From assembly GCA_002690995.1 (NCBI GenBank), contig NZGS01000118.1:1-36997 (forward strand): a stretch of DNA of 36,997 nt. The letters run 5' to 3'. Every line of letters begins with the position of its first letter. Within the stretch, counting starts at the first letter, position 1. This DNA comes from Rhodospirillaceae bacterium (GTDB lineage: Bacteria > Pseudomonadota > Alphaproteobacteria > Thalassobaculales > Thalassobaculaceae). This document shows positions 17,223-24,903 of the stretch, piece after piece. The position numbers and the translations under genes were made by a program. The notes under the pieces were generated by a model. That model saw only the letters and a program-made list of their open reading frames with translations. It was not told the DNA's origin and made no database searches.

Positions 17223-17491
17223 TATTTTGTCTCCTCTTTAACTTTTCAAACGAACAGTAGGTTACTCTGCAATCGTAAAGCAAGTGTACTTTTTCATGAC
17301 TTGCATTTTATTAAGTAATTTCAGAAAATTTATTAACCCAATGATAAGATCAGTTACAAATAACAAATTTCTATTGGGTCGCTGCCTTTAGGAGGGTTAC
17401 TTGATAGCATCATACATTTTGTTTATGCACGAGCACCGCAAACAACCAGTAATAATGATACTGAGACAATGGTAGAGTAGCTAAAATCCGC
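17223..17491. promoter_or_regulatory. Divergent region upstream of the ccm operon
   Basis: This 269-base region lies between the second CoA-transferase and ccmA, so it should carry the ccm promoter and that of the minus-strand unit. It is AT-rich in its middle part (about 17300-17375). I could not choose a convincing -35/-10 pair. Its right end holds a 24-codon open frame with a consensus ribosome binding site, listed separately. Confidence 0.35.
17401..17475 (+). CDS. Putative 24-residue leader peptide ahead of ccmA
   Basis: A consensus Shine-Dalgarno AGGAGG (17390-17395) is placed five bases before TTG at 17401, which opens a 24-codon frame ending in TAG at 17473-17475, 16 bases before the ccmA ATG. 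The peptide would read M-I-A-S-Y-I-L-F-M-H-E-H-R-K-Q-P and end I-L-R-Q-W. ccmA itself has only a weak ribosome binding site, so translation of this frame could help load ribosomes on ccmA. The alternative is that AGGAGG is a chance match. No homology is recognised. Confidence 0.3.
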   Translation: MIASYILFMHEHRKQPVIMILRQW

Positions 17492-18130
17492 ATGAAGAAT
17501 TTATTTTTTGGTACCAATTTAAAAGTAACTAGGGGTGGACGCTGTTTAGCTAAAAATCTTGAATTCAAAATTGAGTCCGGGGGTATGTTGCTCTTAAATG
17601 GAGAAAACGGGTCCGGCAAATCAACGCTTTTAAGAATTATGGCAGGGTTATCCAAGCCAACATCCGGGAAAATTTATTGGAATAATGACGATGTGCACGA
17701 CAATCTGTCAGAGCACTTCGAAAGGATAATATATGTTGGTCATTCGACCGCCATAAAATCAAACCTAACAATAAAAGAGAACCTAAAATATTGGCAGAAA
17801 ATACATTTGGGAGATAAAGACAAAAAAGGTCATTTAGAGCATAGCCTCGAAATATTTAATCTCACTAATTCTTCAAATTCACCTGCACGATTTTTATCTT
17901 CTGGTCAAAGCCGGAAGTTAGCCCTATCGAGGCTGATGTTGAAACCCGCTTCACTATGGTTACTTGATGAGCCAACAGTTGGGCTGGACGCGGCGGGCCT
18001 TGGGAGCCTACTTACTTTACTGAATGATCACTGTGAAAGGGGCGGCATTGTAGTTATGGCGAGTCACGATGAGGTAAGAGTCGAATGTCCTGTTCATATT
18101 TTAAAAACTGATAATTGCAAAAAGGGATGA
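17492..18130 (+). CDS. ccmA: Cytochrome c maturation ATP-binding protein
   Basis: This 212-residue ABC ATPase works with CcmB, CcmC and CcmD. In System I, ATP hydrolysis by CcmAB releases heme-loaded CcmE from CcmC. Walker A G-E-N-G-S-G-K-S-T is at about 36-44, Y-V-G-H-S-T-A-I-K follows (typical of CcmA), the signature is L-S-S-G-Q at about 131-135, and Walker B reads L-W-L-L-D-E-P-T-V-G-L-D. It is first of nine contiguous same-strand ccm genes. Length and motif spacing are normal. Confidence 0.95.
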   Translation: MKNLFFGTNLKVTRGGRCLAKNLEFKIESGGMLLLNGENGSGKSTLLRIMAGLSKPTSGKIYWNNDDVHDNLSEHFERIIYVGHSTAIKSNLTIKENLKYWQKIHLGDKDKKGHLEHSLEIFNLTNSSNSPARFLSSGQSRKLALSRLMLKPASLWLLDEPTVGLDAAGLGSLLTLLNDHCERGGIVVMASHDEVRVECPVHILKTDNCKKG

Positions 18131-18172
18131 TATGTTTTTTGCAGAGATCCCTTCCCTCTGAAGGATATATTA

Positions 18173-18838
18173 ATGAAAAAGTTTCTCGCTTTAGTCCAGC
18201 GTGATTTGATCCTTGTCTACAGAAGTGCCAACGATGCTTGGGTGGTTCTGTTCTTTTTTGTGATTGCAGTCACTCTCTTTCCATTAGGAATTGGCCCTGA
18301 TCCAAGTGTGCTCCAACAATTTTCTGGAGGTATAATTTGGATTTGTGCATTACTTTCAGCGATGCTATCACTCGATGGGGTTTTTCAATCAGACTTTGAT
18401 GATGGCTCATTAGATCAGATGATCCTAACTTCGTACCCCCTGGAATTACTGGTTCTTGGTAAATGCTTCGTTCATTGGCTTACCACAGGATTTCCTATAC
18501 TGCTGATTTCGCCAGTTCTGGCTACTATGCTAAATATGAATTTAGATTCATACTCAACGCTGCTAATCACGATGCTGCTTGGAACGCCCACAATTAGTCT
18601 GATGGGTGGTGTTGGAGCAGCATTAGTCCTTGGCTCTAGGCTCTCCGGAGTACTAATCTCGCTCATAATATTGCCTTTAATAATTCCTATACTAATCTTC
18701 TCTGTTGCAGCAATCAATGCAAGTGGTGAAGGTATGGAAATTTCATCGGCAGTCAAATTACTCGGCGCCCTGTTAATCATATCATCGGTATTCTGCCCAT
18801 GGGCGACAGCAGCAACGCTTCGCAATTTAACTTACTAG
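18173..18838 (+). CDS. ccmB: Heme exporter/cytochrome c maturation permease
   Basis: This 221-residue protein with about six membrane helices is the permease partner of CcmA. The N-terminus (V-Q-R-D-L-I-L-V-Y-R) and the segment F-Q-S-D-F-D-D-G-S-L-D-Q near 70-81 are strongly conserved in CcmB, as is L-V-L-G-K-C-F-V-H-W. GAAGG upstream of ATG 18173 supports the start. A 42-base gap separates it from ccmA and nine bases separate it from ccmC. Confidence 0.94.
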   Translation: MKKFLALVQRDLILVYRSANDAWVVLFFFVIAVTLFPLGIGPDPSVLQQFSGGIIWICALLSAMLSLDGVFQSDFDDGSLDQMILTSYPLELLVLGKCFVHWLTTGFPILLISPVLATMLNMNLDSYSTLLITMLLGTPTISLMGGVGAALVLGSRLSGVLISLIILPLIIPILIFSVAAINASGEGMEISSAVKLLGALLIISSVFCPWATAATLRNLTY

Positions 18839-18847
18839 GATTGAGAA

Positions 18848-19564
18848 ATGCATAAATTTGCAAATCCAGCCCAATTTACAAAAATAGCCAGCAGGGTTCT
18901 GCCTTGGACGTCGTCATTTGCGGCAGTCTGCTCTCTGTTTGGGCTTTACTTTGGCATCTTTGACTCGCCCGCGGATTATCAGCAAGGCGAGACAGTAAGA
19001 ATTATGTATGTTCATGTGCCGGCTGCGTGGATGTCGTTGTTTATCTATTCTCTTATGGCCGCAGCTAGCGCTAGCTTCCTTATATGGAAACATTCATTGG
19101 CTGATATAGCAGCAAGATCATTAGCACCAATAGGAGCAGCATTTACTGCGATAACATTAATAACCGGCGCTCTGTGGGGACAACCTATGTGGGGAACATG
19201 GTGGGTATGGGATGCGCGTTTAACGTCAGTTCTTGTCCTATTTTTTTTATACCTCGGATATATGGCTTTGGTAAACGCATTCGATGATCCCGAAAAAGGC
19301 TCGAAAGCAGCTGCCGGACTCGCCTTGATAGGTTTTGTAAATGTCCCAATAATAAAATTTTCTGTGGATTGGTGGAATACTCTGCATCAACCTGCAAGTT
19401 TATCTCGCCTTGACGCCCCAGCAATAGATATATCTATGCTCACACCATTATTATTGATGGCTCTGGGGTTCAAGCTTCTCCTTATTTCGATTTTAATCAT
19501 AAAAATGCGGACTATATTGATTGAAAAAAGAATTGAGGCCAAACAGTTGTTGAAGAGCGGCTGA
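18848..19564 (+). CDS. ccmC: Heme transporter/heme handling protein
   Basis: This 238-residue protein has six membrane helices and the tryptophan-rich periplasmic WWD loop (W-G-T-W-W-V-W-D-A-R-L-T-S) that presents heme to CcmE. Conserved periplasmic histidines sit in Y-V-H-V-P-A-A-W and W-W-N-T-L-H-Q-P, the expected axial heme ligands. It is the CcmE-loading component of the ccm system. A 106-base gap follows before ccmD, with nothing recognisable in it. Confidence 0.95.
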   Translation: MHKFANPAQFTKIASRVLPWTSSFAAVCSLFGLYFGIFDSPADYQQGETVRIMYVHVPAAWMSLFIYSLMAAASASFLIWKHSLADIAARSLAPIGAAFTAITLITGALWGQPMWGTWWVWDARLTSVLVLFFLYLGYMALVNAFDDPEKGSKAAAGLALIGFVNVPIIKFSVDWWNTLHQPASLSRLDAPAIDISMLTPLLLMALGFKLLLISILIIKMRTILIEKRIEAKQLLKSG

Positions 19565-19670
19565 TTGCCGCATTTTCCTGTAAGCGACGCCCCACTATTG
19601 GCACATAACTCATAGTGATTTATATCTAAGGCAGTGTACCTGGGGAATTTAACAAACTGCAAATGATGAC

Positions 19671-19847
19671 ATGGACATGTATGAGCAATTTATATGGTCA
19701 GCTTACGGCGCGACGGCAATATTATTAGTCACGTTATTAGCCTACTCATTATTTCGCTATCGCATCGCACAACGCCAACTGGATGAACTCGTCAAAAATA
19801 ATCGAGAACAGGGCGAAAAAACTTCTAAGGTCGAAAAAAACTCATGA
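19671..19847 (+). CDS. ccmD: Heme exporter protein D, 58 residues
   Basis: This small gene encodes a 58-residue protein: M-D-M-Y-E-Q-F-I-W-S-A-Y-G-A-T, one hydrophobic helix (about 14-30), then R-Y-R-I-A-Q-R-Q-L and a charged tail. A short acidic/aromatic head with a W-x-A-Y-G-like motif, one helix and a basic segment is the standard CcmD pattern. CcmD stabilises the CcmC-CcmE-heme complex in the inner membrane. Its TGA overlaps the ccmE ATG as ATGA. Position between ccmC and ccmE is the usual place. Confidence 0.9.
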   Translation: MDMYEQFIWSAYGATAILLVTLLAYSLFRYRIAQRQLDELVKNNREQGEKTSKVEKNS

Positions 19848-20287
19848 CACCAACGCGCCGGCGGTTAACATTTATATGTTTGGGTTTTTTATCCCTACTC
19901 GTTGCCTCAGCACTCGCTCTAACCGCGTTTGAAGATACCCTCGTTTTTTTTTACAGCCCAAGTGATATAAAAGAAAAGTCCATAAATACTGATAAGCAAA
20001 TTCGGATTGGTGGGCTCGTTAAAAGTGGATCATTGAGAAAATCTGAAGACGGAATTTTGGTTCGCTTCGAAGTTACCGACTTAAAACATTCTATCCCTGC
20101 AGTCTACAGAGGCCCTTTACCCGATCTGTTTAGAGAAAATCAGGGGGTTGTAGCCGAAGGGCATCTTTCTAAAGGTATATTCCGCGCTAAAACCATCTTG
20201 GCAAAGCACGATGAAAACTATATGCCAAAAGAAGTTGCTGACTCTTTAAAAAAAGCCGGAAAATGGAAGGGAGAAAATAAAAATTGA
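19844..20287 (+). CDS. ccmE: Heme chaperone
   Basis: This 147-residue periplasmic, membrane-anchored chaperone binds heme covalently and delivers it to CcmF. An N-terminal anchor helix lies at about 8-27 after T-P-T-R-R-R. The beta-barrel body includes I-R-I-G-G-L-V-K-S-G-S, and the heme-binding His is H122 in L-A-K-H-D-E-N-Y-M-P, matching the family motif. It overlaps ccmD by four bases and ccmF by four. Confidence 0.96.
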   Translation: MTPTRRRLTFICLGFLSLLVASALALTAFEDTLVFFYSPSDIKEKSINTDKQIRIGGLVKSGSLRKSEDGILVRFEVTDLKHSIPAVYRGPLPDLFRENQGVVAEGHLSKGIFRAKTILAKHDENYMPKEVADSLKKAGKWKGENKN

Positions 20288-22278
20288 TAGCTGAACTCGG
20301 CCACTTTGCACTCATCCTGGCTTTAGTTATGGCAACCGTTCAAACAGCTGTGCCATTAATAAGTGCACACAGATCAAATACGGTTTTGATGGAGATAGGT
20401 AAACCTTCCGCTATCGCTCAATTTTTTGCCATATTATTTGCCTTTTGTGCTTTAACAAATGCCTACATCACGTCAGATTTCTCAGTTGTCAATGTGGCAG
20501 AAAACTCGCATTCGCTTAAACCATTGCTCTATAAAATAAGCGGCGTCTGGGGTAATCACGAAGGGTCAATGGTCCTTTGGGTTTTAATTCTAGCTCTTTT
20601 TGGGTTTACAGTAGCTGTCTTTGGCAAGAGTTTACCACCCACTCTCCGTGCAAGGGTGCTTGGTATCCAGGGATCAATTGGTGTTGCTTTTCTTGCATTC
20701 ATCATAACTACTTCCAACCCCTTTCTGCGGTTAAATCCTGTGCCCTTAGACGGTCGTGATTTAAACCCATTATTACAGGATCCGGGGTTGGCATTTCATC
20801 CACCAATGCTCTACTTGGGCTATGTTGGCTTTTCAATAACCTTTTCTTTTGCAATTGCAGCACTTATTGAGGGAAATATTGGTCCAGCGTGGGCACGCTG
20901 GGTACGACCATGGGCTCTTTTGGCCTGGACATCACTTACAGCCGGTATCACACTAGGAAGTTGGTGGGCCTACTATGAATTAGGATGGGGTGGCTGGTGG
21001 TATTGGGATCCCGTGGAAAATGCGAGTTTCATGCCCTGGTTGGTAGGTACTGCTTTCTTACACTCAGCCATAGTGGTTGAAAAAAGGGATGCATTGAAGA
21101 GCTGGACTATTCTTTTAGCAATTCTTGCATTCACGCTTAGCCTAATGGGTACATTTTTAGTTCGTTCTGGCGTTTTAACAAGCGTTCATGCTTTTGCTGT
21201 TGATCCGGAAAGAGGCCTTTTTATCCTTGCCATCCTGGCTTTCTTCGTAGGGGGAGCCTTTATTCTATTTGCTATTCGTGCACCAAAAATGGCGTTAGGA
21301 GGTCTTTTTCAGCCCATTAGCAGAGAGGGTGGACTTGTGATGAATAACCTTCTGCTCTCCGTTGCTACTGCCACTGTATTTCTAGGTACCCTGTACCCAC
21401 TTTTTTTAGACGCAACGACAGGACAAAAAGTTTCGGTTGGCCCGCCGTTTTTTAATGCCACCTTTATACCAATTATGATCCCCCTATTACTATTGATGGC
21501 TATCGGACCTATGCTTAGTTGGAAACAAGGCGATCTAGCATCTGCGATGTCAAGACTTTGGTTTGCAGGAATATGCTCCGGTGGTATTGGGATACTGTTC
21601 TGGCTGCTTAATAGTGACAAACCCTTTACGCCAATAATTGGTTTCGCTATTGCGGGGTGGTTAGGAGGCGGAGCTCTTAAGGAACTCGCAGACCGAATCC
21701 TATTATTTAAAATTCCTTTACTTAACTCACTTTTGCGCGCCAGAGGCCTTCCAAGATCAGCCTACGGTATGACCCTCGCTCATTTAGGGATAGCTATTTT
21801 TGTTTGTGGTGCCTCTGCTGATAGCGCTTGGAGGTCAGAAGTAGTGTTTAATGCAAAGGAGAAAGACCAAACGGAACTTGCAGGCTTCAACTTAAAGCTT
21901 CAAAAGGTAGACCGCCTTAAGGGCCCAAATTATGAAACTGAACGAGCACATATTATGGTTACGAAAGATTCTAAGATAATTGCGAACCTATATCCCGAAA
22001 GACGGTTTTATCCGGTTCAGCAAATGCTTACCACAGAGGCCACAATCTATAGCACAGTGGTGGCAGATTTATATGCAACAATAGGAGAAGGTGATAAACG
22101 CAATGGCTGGGTGCTCCGTATTTGGTACAATCCACTTATTCCTTGGATATGGTTAGGTTGTTTACTTATGGTACTTGGCGGAGTTATCTCCCTTACCGAT
22201 AGGCGACTTCGCATCGGAGCGCCAGAAAAGAAGACAGGAAATTATAAAACAGTCGAGCTTGGCACCGAGCATGGCTAA
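20284..22278 (+). CDS. ccmF: Cytochrome c heme lyase subunit CcmF
   Basis: This 664-residue integral membrane protein attaches heme to apocytochrome CxxCH motifs together with CcmH and CcmI. It has many membrane helices and the WWD domain W-G-G-W-W-Y-W-D-P-V-E-N-A-S near 236-249. G-V-W-G-N-H-E-G-S-M and H-P-P-M-L-Y-L-G-Y are also classic. The start is a TTG at 20284 that overlaps the ccmE stop (TTGA). The resulting N-terminus, I-A-E-L-G-H-F-A-L-I-L-A-L, is the conserved CcmF start, so the rare start codon is well supported. It overlaps ccmG by eight bases. Confidence 0.96.
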   Translation: MIAELGHFALILALVMATVQTAVPLISAHRSNTVLMEIGKPSAIAQFFAILFAFCALTNAYITSDFSVVNVAENSHSLKPLLYKISGVWGNHEGSMVLWVLILALFGFTVAVFGKSLPPTLRARVLGIQGSIGVAFLAFIITTSNPFLRLNPVPLDGRDLNPLLQDPGLAFHPPMLYLGYVGFSITFSFAIAALIEGNIGPAWARWVRPWALLAWTSLTAGITLGSWWAYYELGWGGWWYWDPVENASFMPWLVGTAFLHSAIVVEKRDALKSWTILLAILAFTLSLMGTFLVRSGVLTSVHAFAVDPERGLFILAILAFFVGGAFILFAIRAPKMALGGLFQPISREGGLVMNNLLLSVATATVFLGTLYPLFLDATTGQKVSVGPPFFNATFIPIMIPLLLLMAIGPMLSWKQGDLASAMSRLWFAGICSGGIGILFWLLNSDKPFTPIIGFAIAGWLGGGALKELADRILLFKIPLLNSLLRARGLPRSAYGMTLAHLGIAIFVCGASADSAWRSEVVFNAKEKDQTELAGFNLKLQKVDRLKGPNYETERAHIMVTKDSKIIANLYPERRFYPVQQMLTTEATIYSTVVADLYATIGEGDKRNGWVLRIWYNPLIPWIWLGCLLMVLGGVISLTDRRLRIGAPEKKTGNYKTVELGTEHG

Positions 22279-22819
22279 AACCATCTTTGTTTTTCCCTTC
22301 CTCATTTTTTTTGGCGTAATTACTTACTTTACAATTCCTATACTAAAAAAAAGTGACCCAAAACTGTTACCATCGGCGCTAGTTGATAAAGATGTTCCCG
22401 AAAGAAAATTGCCATCATTATTCAAAAACAAAAGAGGTTTCGATCACGAGGATCTGATGGGAACTGAGACCCTTATAAACTTTTTCTCGTCATGGTGTGG
22501 ACCATGCCGAGTTGAACACGATATCTTAATGAAGATTTCAGAGGGAAAAACTGTTAGGCTCTTCGGTATAAATTACAAAGACCAAACTCAAGCTGCAATA
22601 CGTTGGCTACAAGAGCTTGGTGATCCATTTGAGAGGATCGTTGCTGACAAAGATGGGCGTGCTGCTATCGATTGGGGGGTTTATGGCGTCCCAGAGACGT
22701 ATCTAATTGATAAAGAGGGTAAGGTTCGTTACCGGCATGTGGGCCCTTTAACAGAAAGAGTACTCAAGGAAAAATTGATGCCAATTATTCAACTACTGCG
22801 AAATAATAAAGATGAATAA
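22271..22819 (+). CDS. ccmG: Thiol:disulfide interchange protein CcmG/DsbE
   Basis: This 182-residue membrane-anchored, periplasm-facing thioredoxin-like protein reduces apocytochrome or CcmH disulfides. The signal anchor is at about 4-24 and the active site is W-C-G-P-C (Cys76, Cys79). G-V-Y-G-V-P-E-T-Y supplies the cis-proline loop. ATG 22271 is chosen because it places the anchor at the N-terminus; an upstream in-frame ATG at 22175 would add a hydrophilic stretch lying inside ccmF. It overlaps both neighbours by eight bases. Confidence 0.94.
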   Translation: MAKTIFVFPFLIFFGVITYFTIPILKKSDPKLLPSALVDKDVPERKLPSLFKNKRGFDHEDLMGTETLINFFSSWCGPCRVEHDILMKISEGKTVRLFGINYKDQTQAAIRWLQELGDPFERIVADKDGRAAIDWGVYGVPETYLIDKEGKVRYRHVGPLTERVLKEKLMPIIQLLRNNKDE

Positions 22820-23288
22820 AATTAGAGCACTCGCTTTGGTTGTGCTTAGCTACCTAATTTATATTCAACCAATTATGGCAGTACAGCCAAATGAAAGGCT
22901 CGCTGATCCATTGCTGGAAGAACGCGCTCGCATATTGAGCCAAAACATTAGGTGTTTAGTCTGCCAAAACCAATCTATAGACGATAGTAATGCAACTTTA
23001 GCAAAGGATCTACGAGCTCTCGTACGCGAAAAACTTACAGCGGGAGCCACTAACGATGAAATTTTTGATTTTCTAGTGGACAGATATGGCGACTTTATTT
23101 TGCTCAATCCACCATTCAAACCCTCTACCTATGTATTGTGGTATGGCCCACTGATATTTTTGATAGTTGGTTTATTAATGACTGTGCTTATTATGAAAAA
23201 AAGTAAACTTCGGGCATCTGAAAAACCACTGAGTCAAGCAGAACGGGTAAGTCTTTCAAAACTTTTAGAACAGAAAGATAAGACCTAA
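22812..23288 (+). CDS. ccmH: Cytochrome c maturation thioredoxin-like protein CcmH/CycL
   Basis: This 158-residue protein has a signal peptide (about 1-23), a periplasmic domain with the redox motif R-C-L-V-C-Q-N-Q-S (Cys48, Cys51) and one C-terminal membrane helix (about 109-129). The L-R-C-x-x-C-Q-N-Q-S-type motif is diagnostic. It is the short form: the CcmI part is a separate gene, as in other alphaproteobacteria. It starts within ccmG and ends two bases before ccmI. Confidence 0.95.
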   Translation: MNKIRALALVVLSYLIYIQPIMAVQPNERLADPLLEERARILSQNIRCLVCQNQSIDDSNATLAKDLRALVREKLTAGATNDEIFDFLVDRYGDFILLNPPFKPSTYVLWYGPLIFLIVGLLMTVLIMKKSKLRASEKPLSQAERVSLSKLLEQKDKT

Positions 23289-23290
23289 TT

Positions 23291-24763
23291 ATGTTATTTT
23301 GGGGTATTGCGGGCCTTTTAACATTAATATGTGTAATTTTGGTCATCTGGCCTCTTCTTAGACAAAAAGAGGTTCTGGAAACTAACGTTGATTACAATCT
23401 GAAAGTATATAAGGATCAACTTTCAGAAGTTGATAAGGACTTTCAGATTGGACGTGTCGACTCTAAAGAGTTAGACGCGATAAAAACGGAAATCCAACGG
23501 AGAATTTTAACAGAGAATGTTGAAGCTAATCAACAGAAGCAATCCAAACAATTAACACCAACAACATATGTTATCTTTACACTAGTTGCTTCTTTTTTAA
23601 TACCTTCCGCCGCCATCGGAATTTACGCCAACTATGGATCACCGGGACAACCAGATGTCCCTTTATCAAAAAGAGCAGACCTGCCAACTCTGAAGACAGT
23701 CGAAAAAACCACCTCCCAGGAAAAAAAATCAACCGAGCAACACGCCGGAATAGACAACATGATCACTAATCTGCAGGAGAAACTTGCGGCTAATCCTAAG
23801 GACCTTCAAAACTGGGAACTACTGGGACGGACCCTTTTGATAAGAAAGCAATATGGGGCTGCGTCTAATTCACTGAGGCAAGCTGTATCCATATTTCCAA
23901 ATAGTCTAGAACTCCGGGCAACATATGCTGAAGCACTTGTCCTAGCAGCCCAAGGGCGCATTTCACGGGAGGCACTGAAGCAATTCAAGCTAATATCCAA
24001 AAGTATCCCTAAAGACCCAAGAGTGCGTTACTATCTGGGGCTAGCTGACTATCAACAGAAAAAAATTGAACTAGCGCTTCAAAAATGGACCACTCTCCTT
24101 GACGAGACGCCTCAAAATGCACCCTGGCGAAAAATGTTAACGTCACGCGTCGACCAAGCGACCAAAGACTTAGTGATTAAAACGAGTAAACCTAAGCAGA
24201 AACTTGCGGCAAATCAAAAATCCACCACATCCGGTGGAAACACTGCTAAGCCATCCATATTAAAAGAGGGCTTTCAAGGTCCCACGCCGGAAGATATTCG
24301 TGCAGCTCAAACCTTATCTAATAACGATCGCCAAGAAATGATTAATAATATGGTTGAGGGTTTGGCTGCAAAACTAAAAGATAACCCCAATGATCTCGAC
24401 GGTTGGCTTCGTTTAAGTCGATCCTACAAAGTATTGGGTAAGCTGGAAAAATCTAAACAAGCCTTAAAAAGGGCAGCAAATCTTGCACCAACAAGAGTGG
24501 ACCTTCAATTAGAATTAGCACGAGCACTTCTCCCAAAAGGATCATCAAACGTTAACGCGACAGCGGAATTCAAAGTTGTCGTGGAAAGACTACGTAGACA
24601 AGCACCGGAGCACCCGGAAGCGCTTTACTTTGGAGGGTTGCTGGCTAAAGCCGAGGGCGATAATTCCTCAGCTAGAAAGCTGTGGAGCAAACTCCTCGAA
24701 AAAATGGGCCCGAATGCGCCTGCTAGAAGTATAATCAAGAATCAATTAAAAGAATTAAAATAG
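23291..24763 (+). CDS. ccmI: Apocytochrome chaperone CcmI/CycH with duplicated TPR domain
   Basis: This 490-residue protein has the CcmI-1 part: two membrane helices (about 3-22 and 91-113) flanking a cytoplasmic segment with Y-K-D-Q-L-S-E-V-D-K-D near 40-50. The periplasmic CcmI-2 TPR part holds the apocytochrome C-terminus for CcmF/CcmH. Two similar TPR blocks are visible, about 157-292 and 350-490. They share the pattern K-L-x-x-N-P-x-D-L-x-x-W, then A-x-x-x-x-P-x-x-x-x-L and a closing W-x-x-L-L. A Lys/Ser/Thr-rich linker lies between. I recall typical alphaproteobacterial CcmI as shorter with one block. It is the last ccm gene. Confidence 0.88.
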   Translation: MLFWGIAGLLTLICVILVIWPLLRQKEVLETNVDYNLKVYKDQLSEVDKDFQIGRVDSKELDAIKTEIQRRILTENVEANQQKQSKQLTPTTYVIFTLVASFLIPSAAIGIYANYGSPGQPDVPLSKRADLPTLKTVEKTTSQEKKSTEQHAGIDNMITNLQEKLAANPKDLQNWELLGRTLLIRKQYGAASNSLRQAVSIFPNSLELRATYAEALVLAAQGRISREALKQFKLISKSIPKDPRVRYYLGLADYQQKKIELALQKWTTLLDETPQNAPWRKMLTSRVDQATKDLVIKTSKPKQKLAANQKSTTSGGNTAKPSILKEGFQGPTPEDIRAAQTLSNNDRQEMINNMVEGLAAKLKDNPNDLDGWLRLSRSYKVLGKLEKSKQALKRAANLAPTRVDLQLELARALLPKGSSNVNATAEFKVVVERLRRQAPEHPEALYFGGLLAKAEGDNSSARKLWSKLLEKMGPNAPARSIIKNQLKELK

Positions 24764-24903
24764 CCATAGGGCCACTCACCTAAAGCACTTCCCTCTGCTT
24801 TGGTACCCGAATATTATATTTTTTTGAAAACCAGTTTTAGGCAAAATTTTAGATAGGCAGTCTATCGTGACAACTGAAGTTTCATCGACAAAAAGTTAAG
24901 ATA

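Noticed and set aside
24780-24830. Terminator hairpin after ccmI (AAAGCA/TGCTTT)
   Set aside because: The stem is only six pairs and is not followed directly by a T-run; the later T-run is about 16 bases away.
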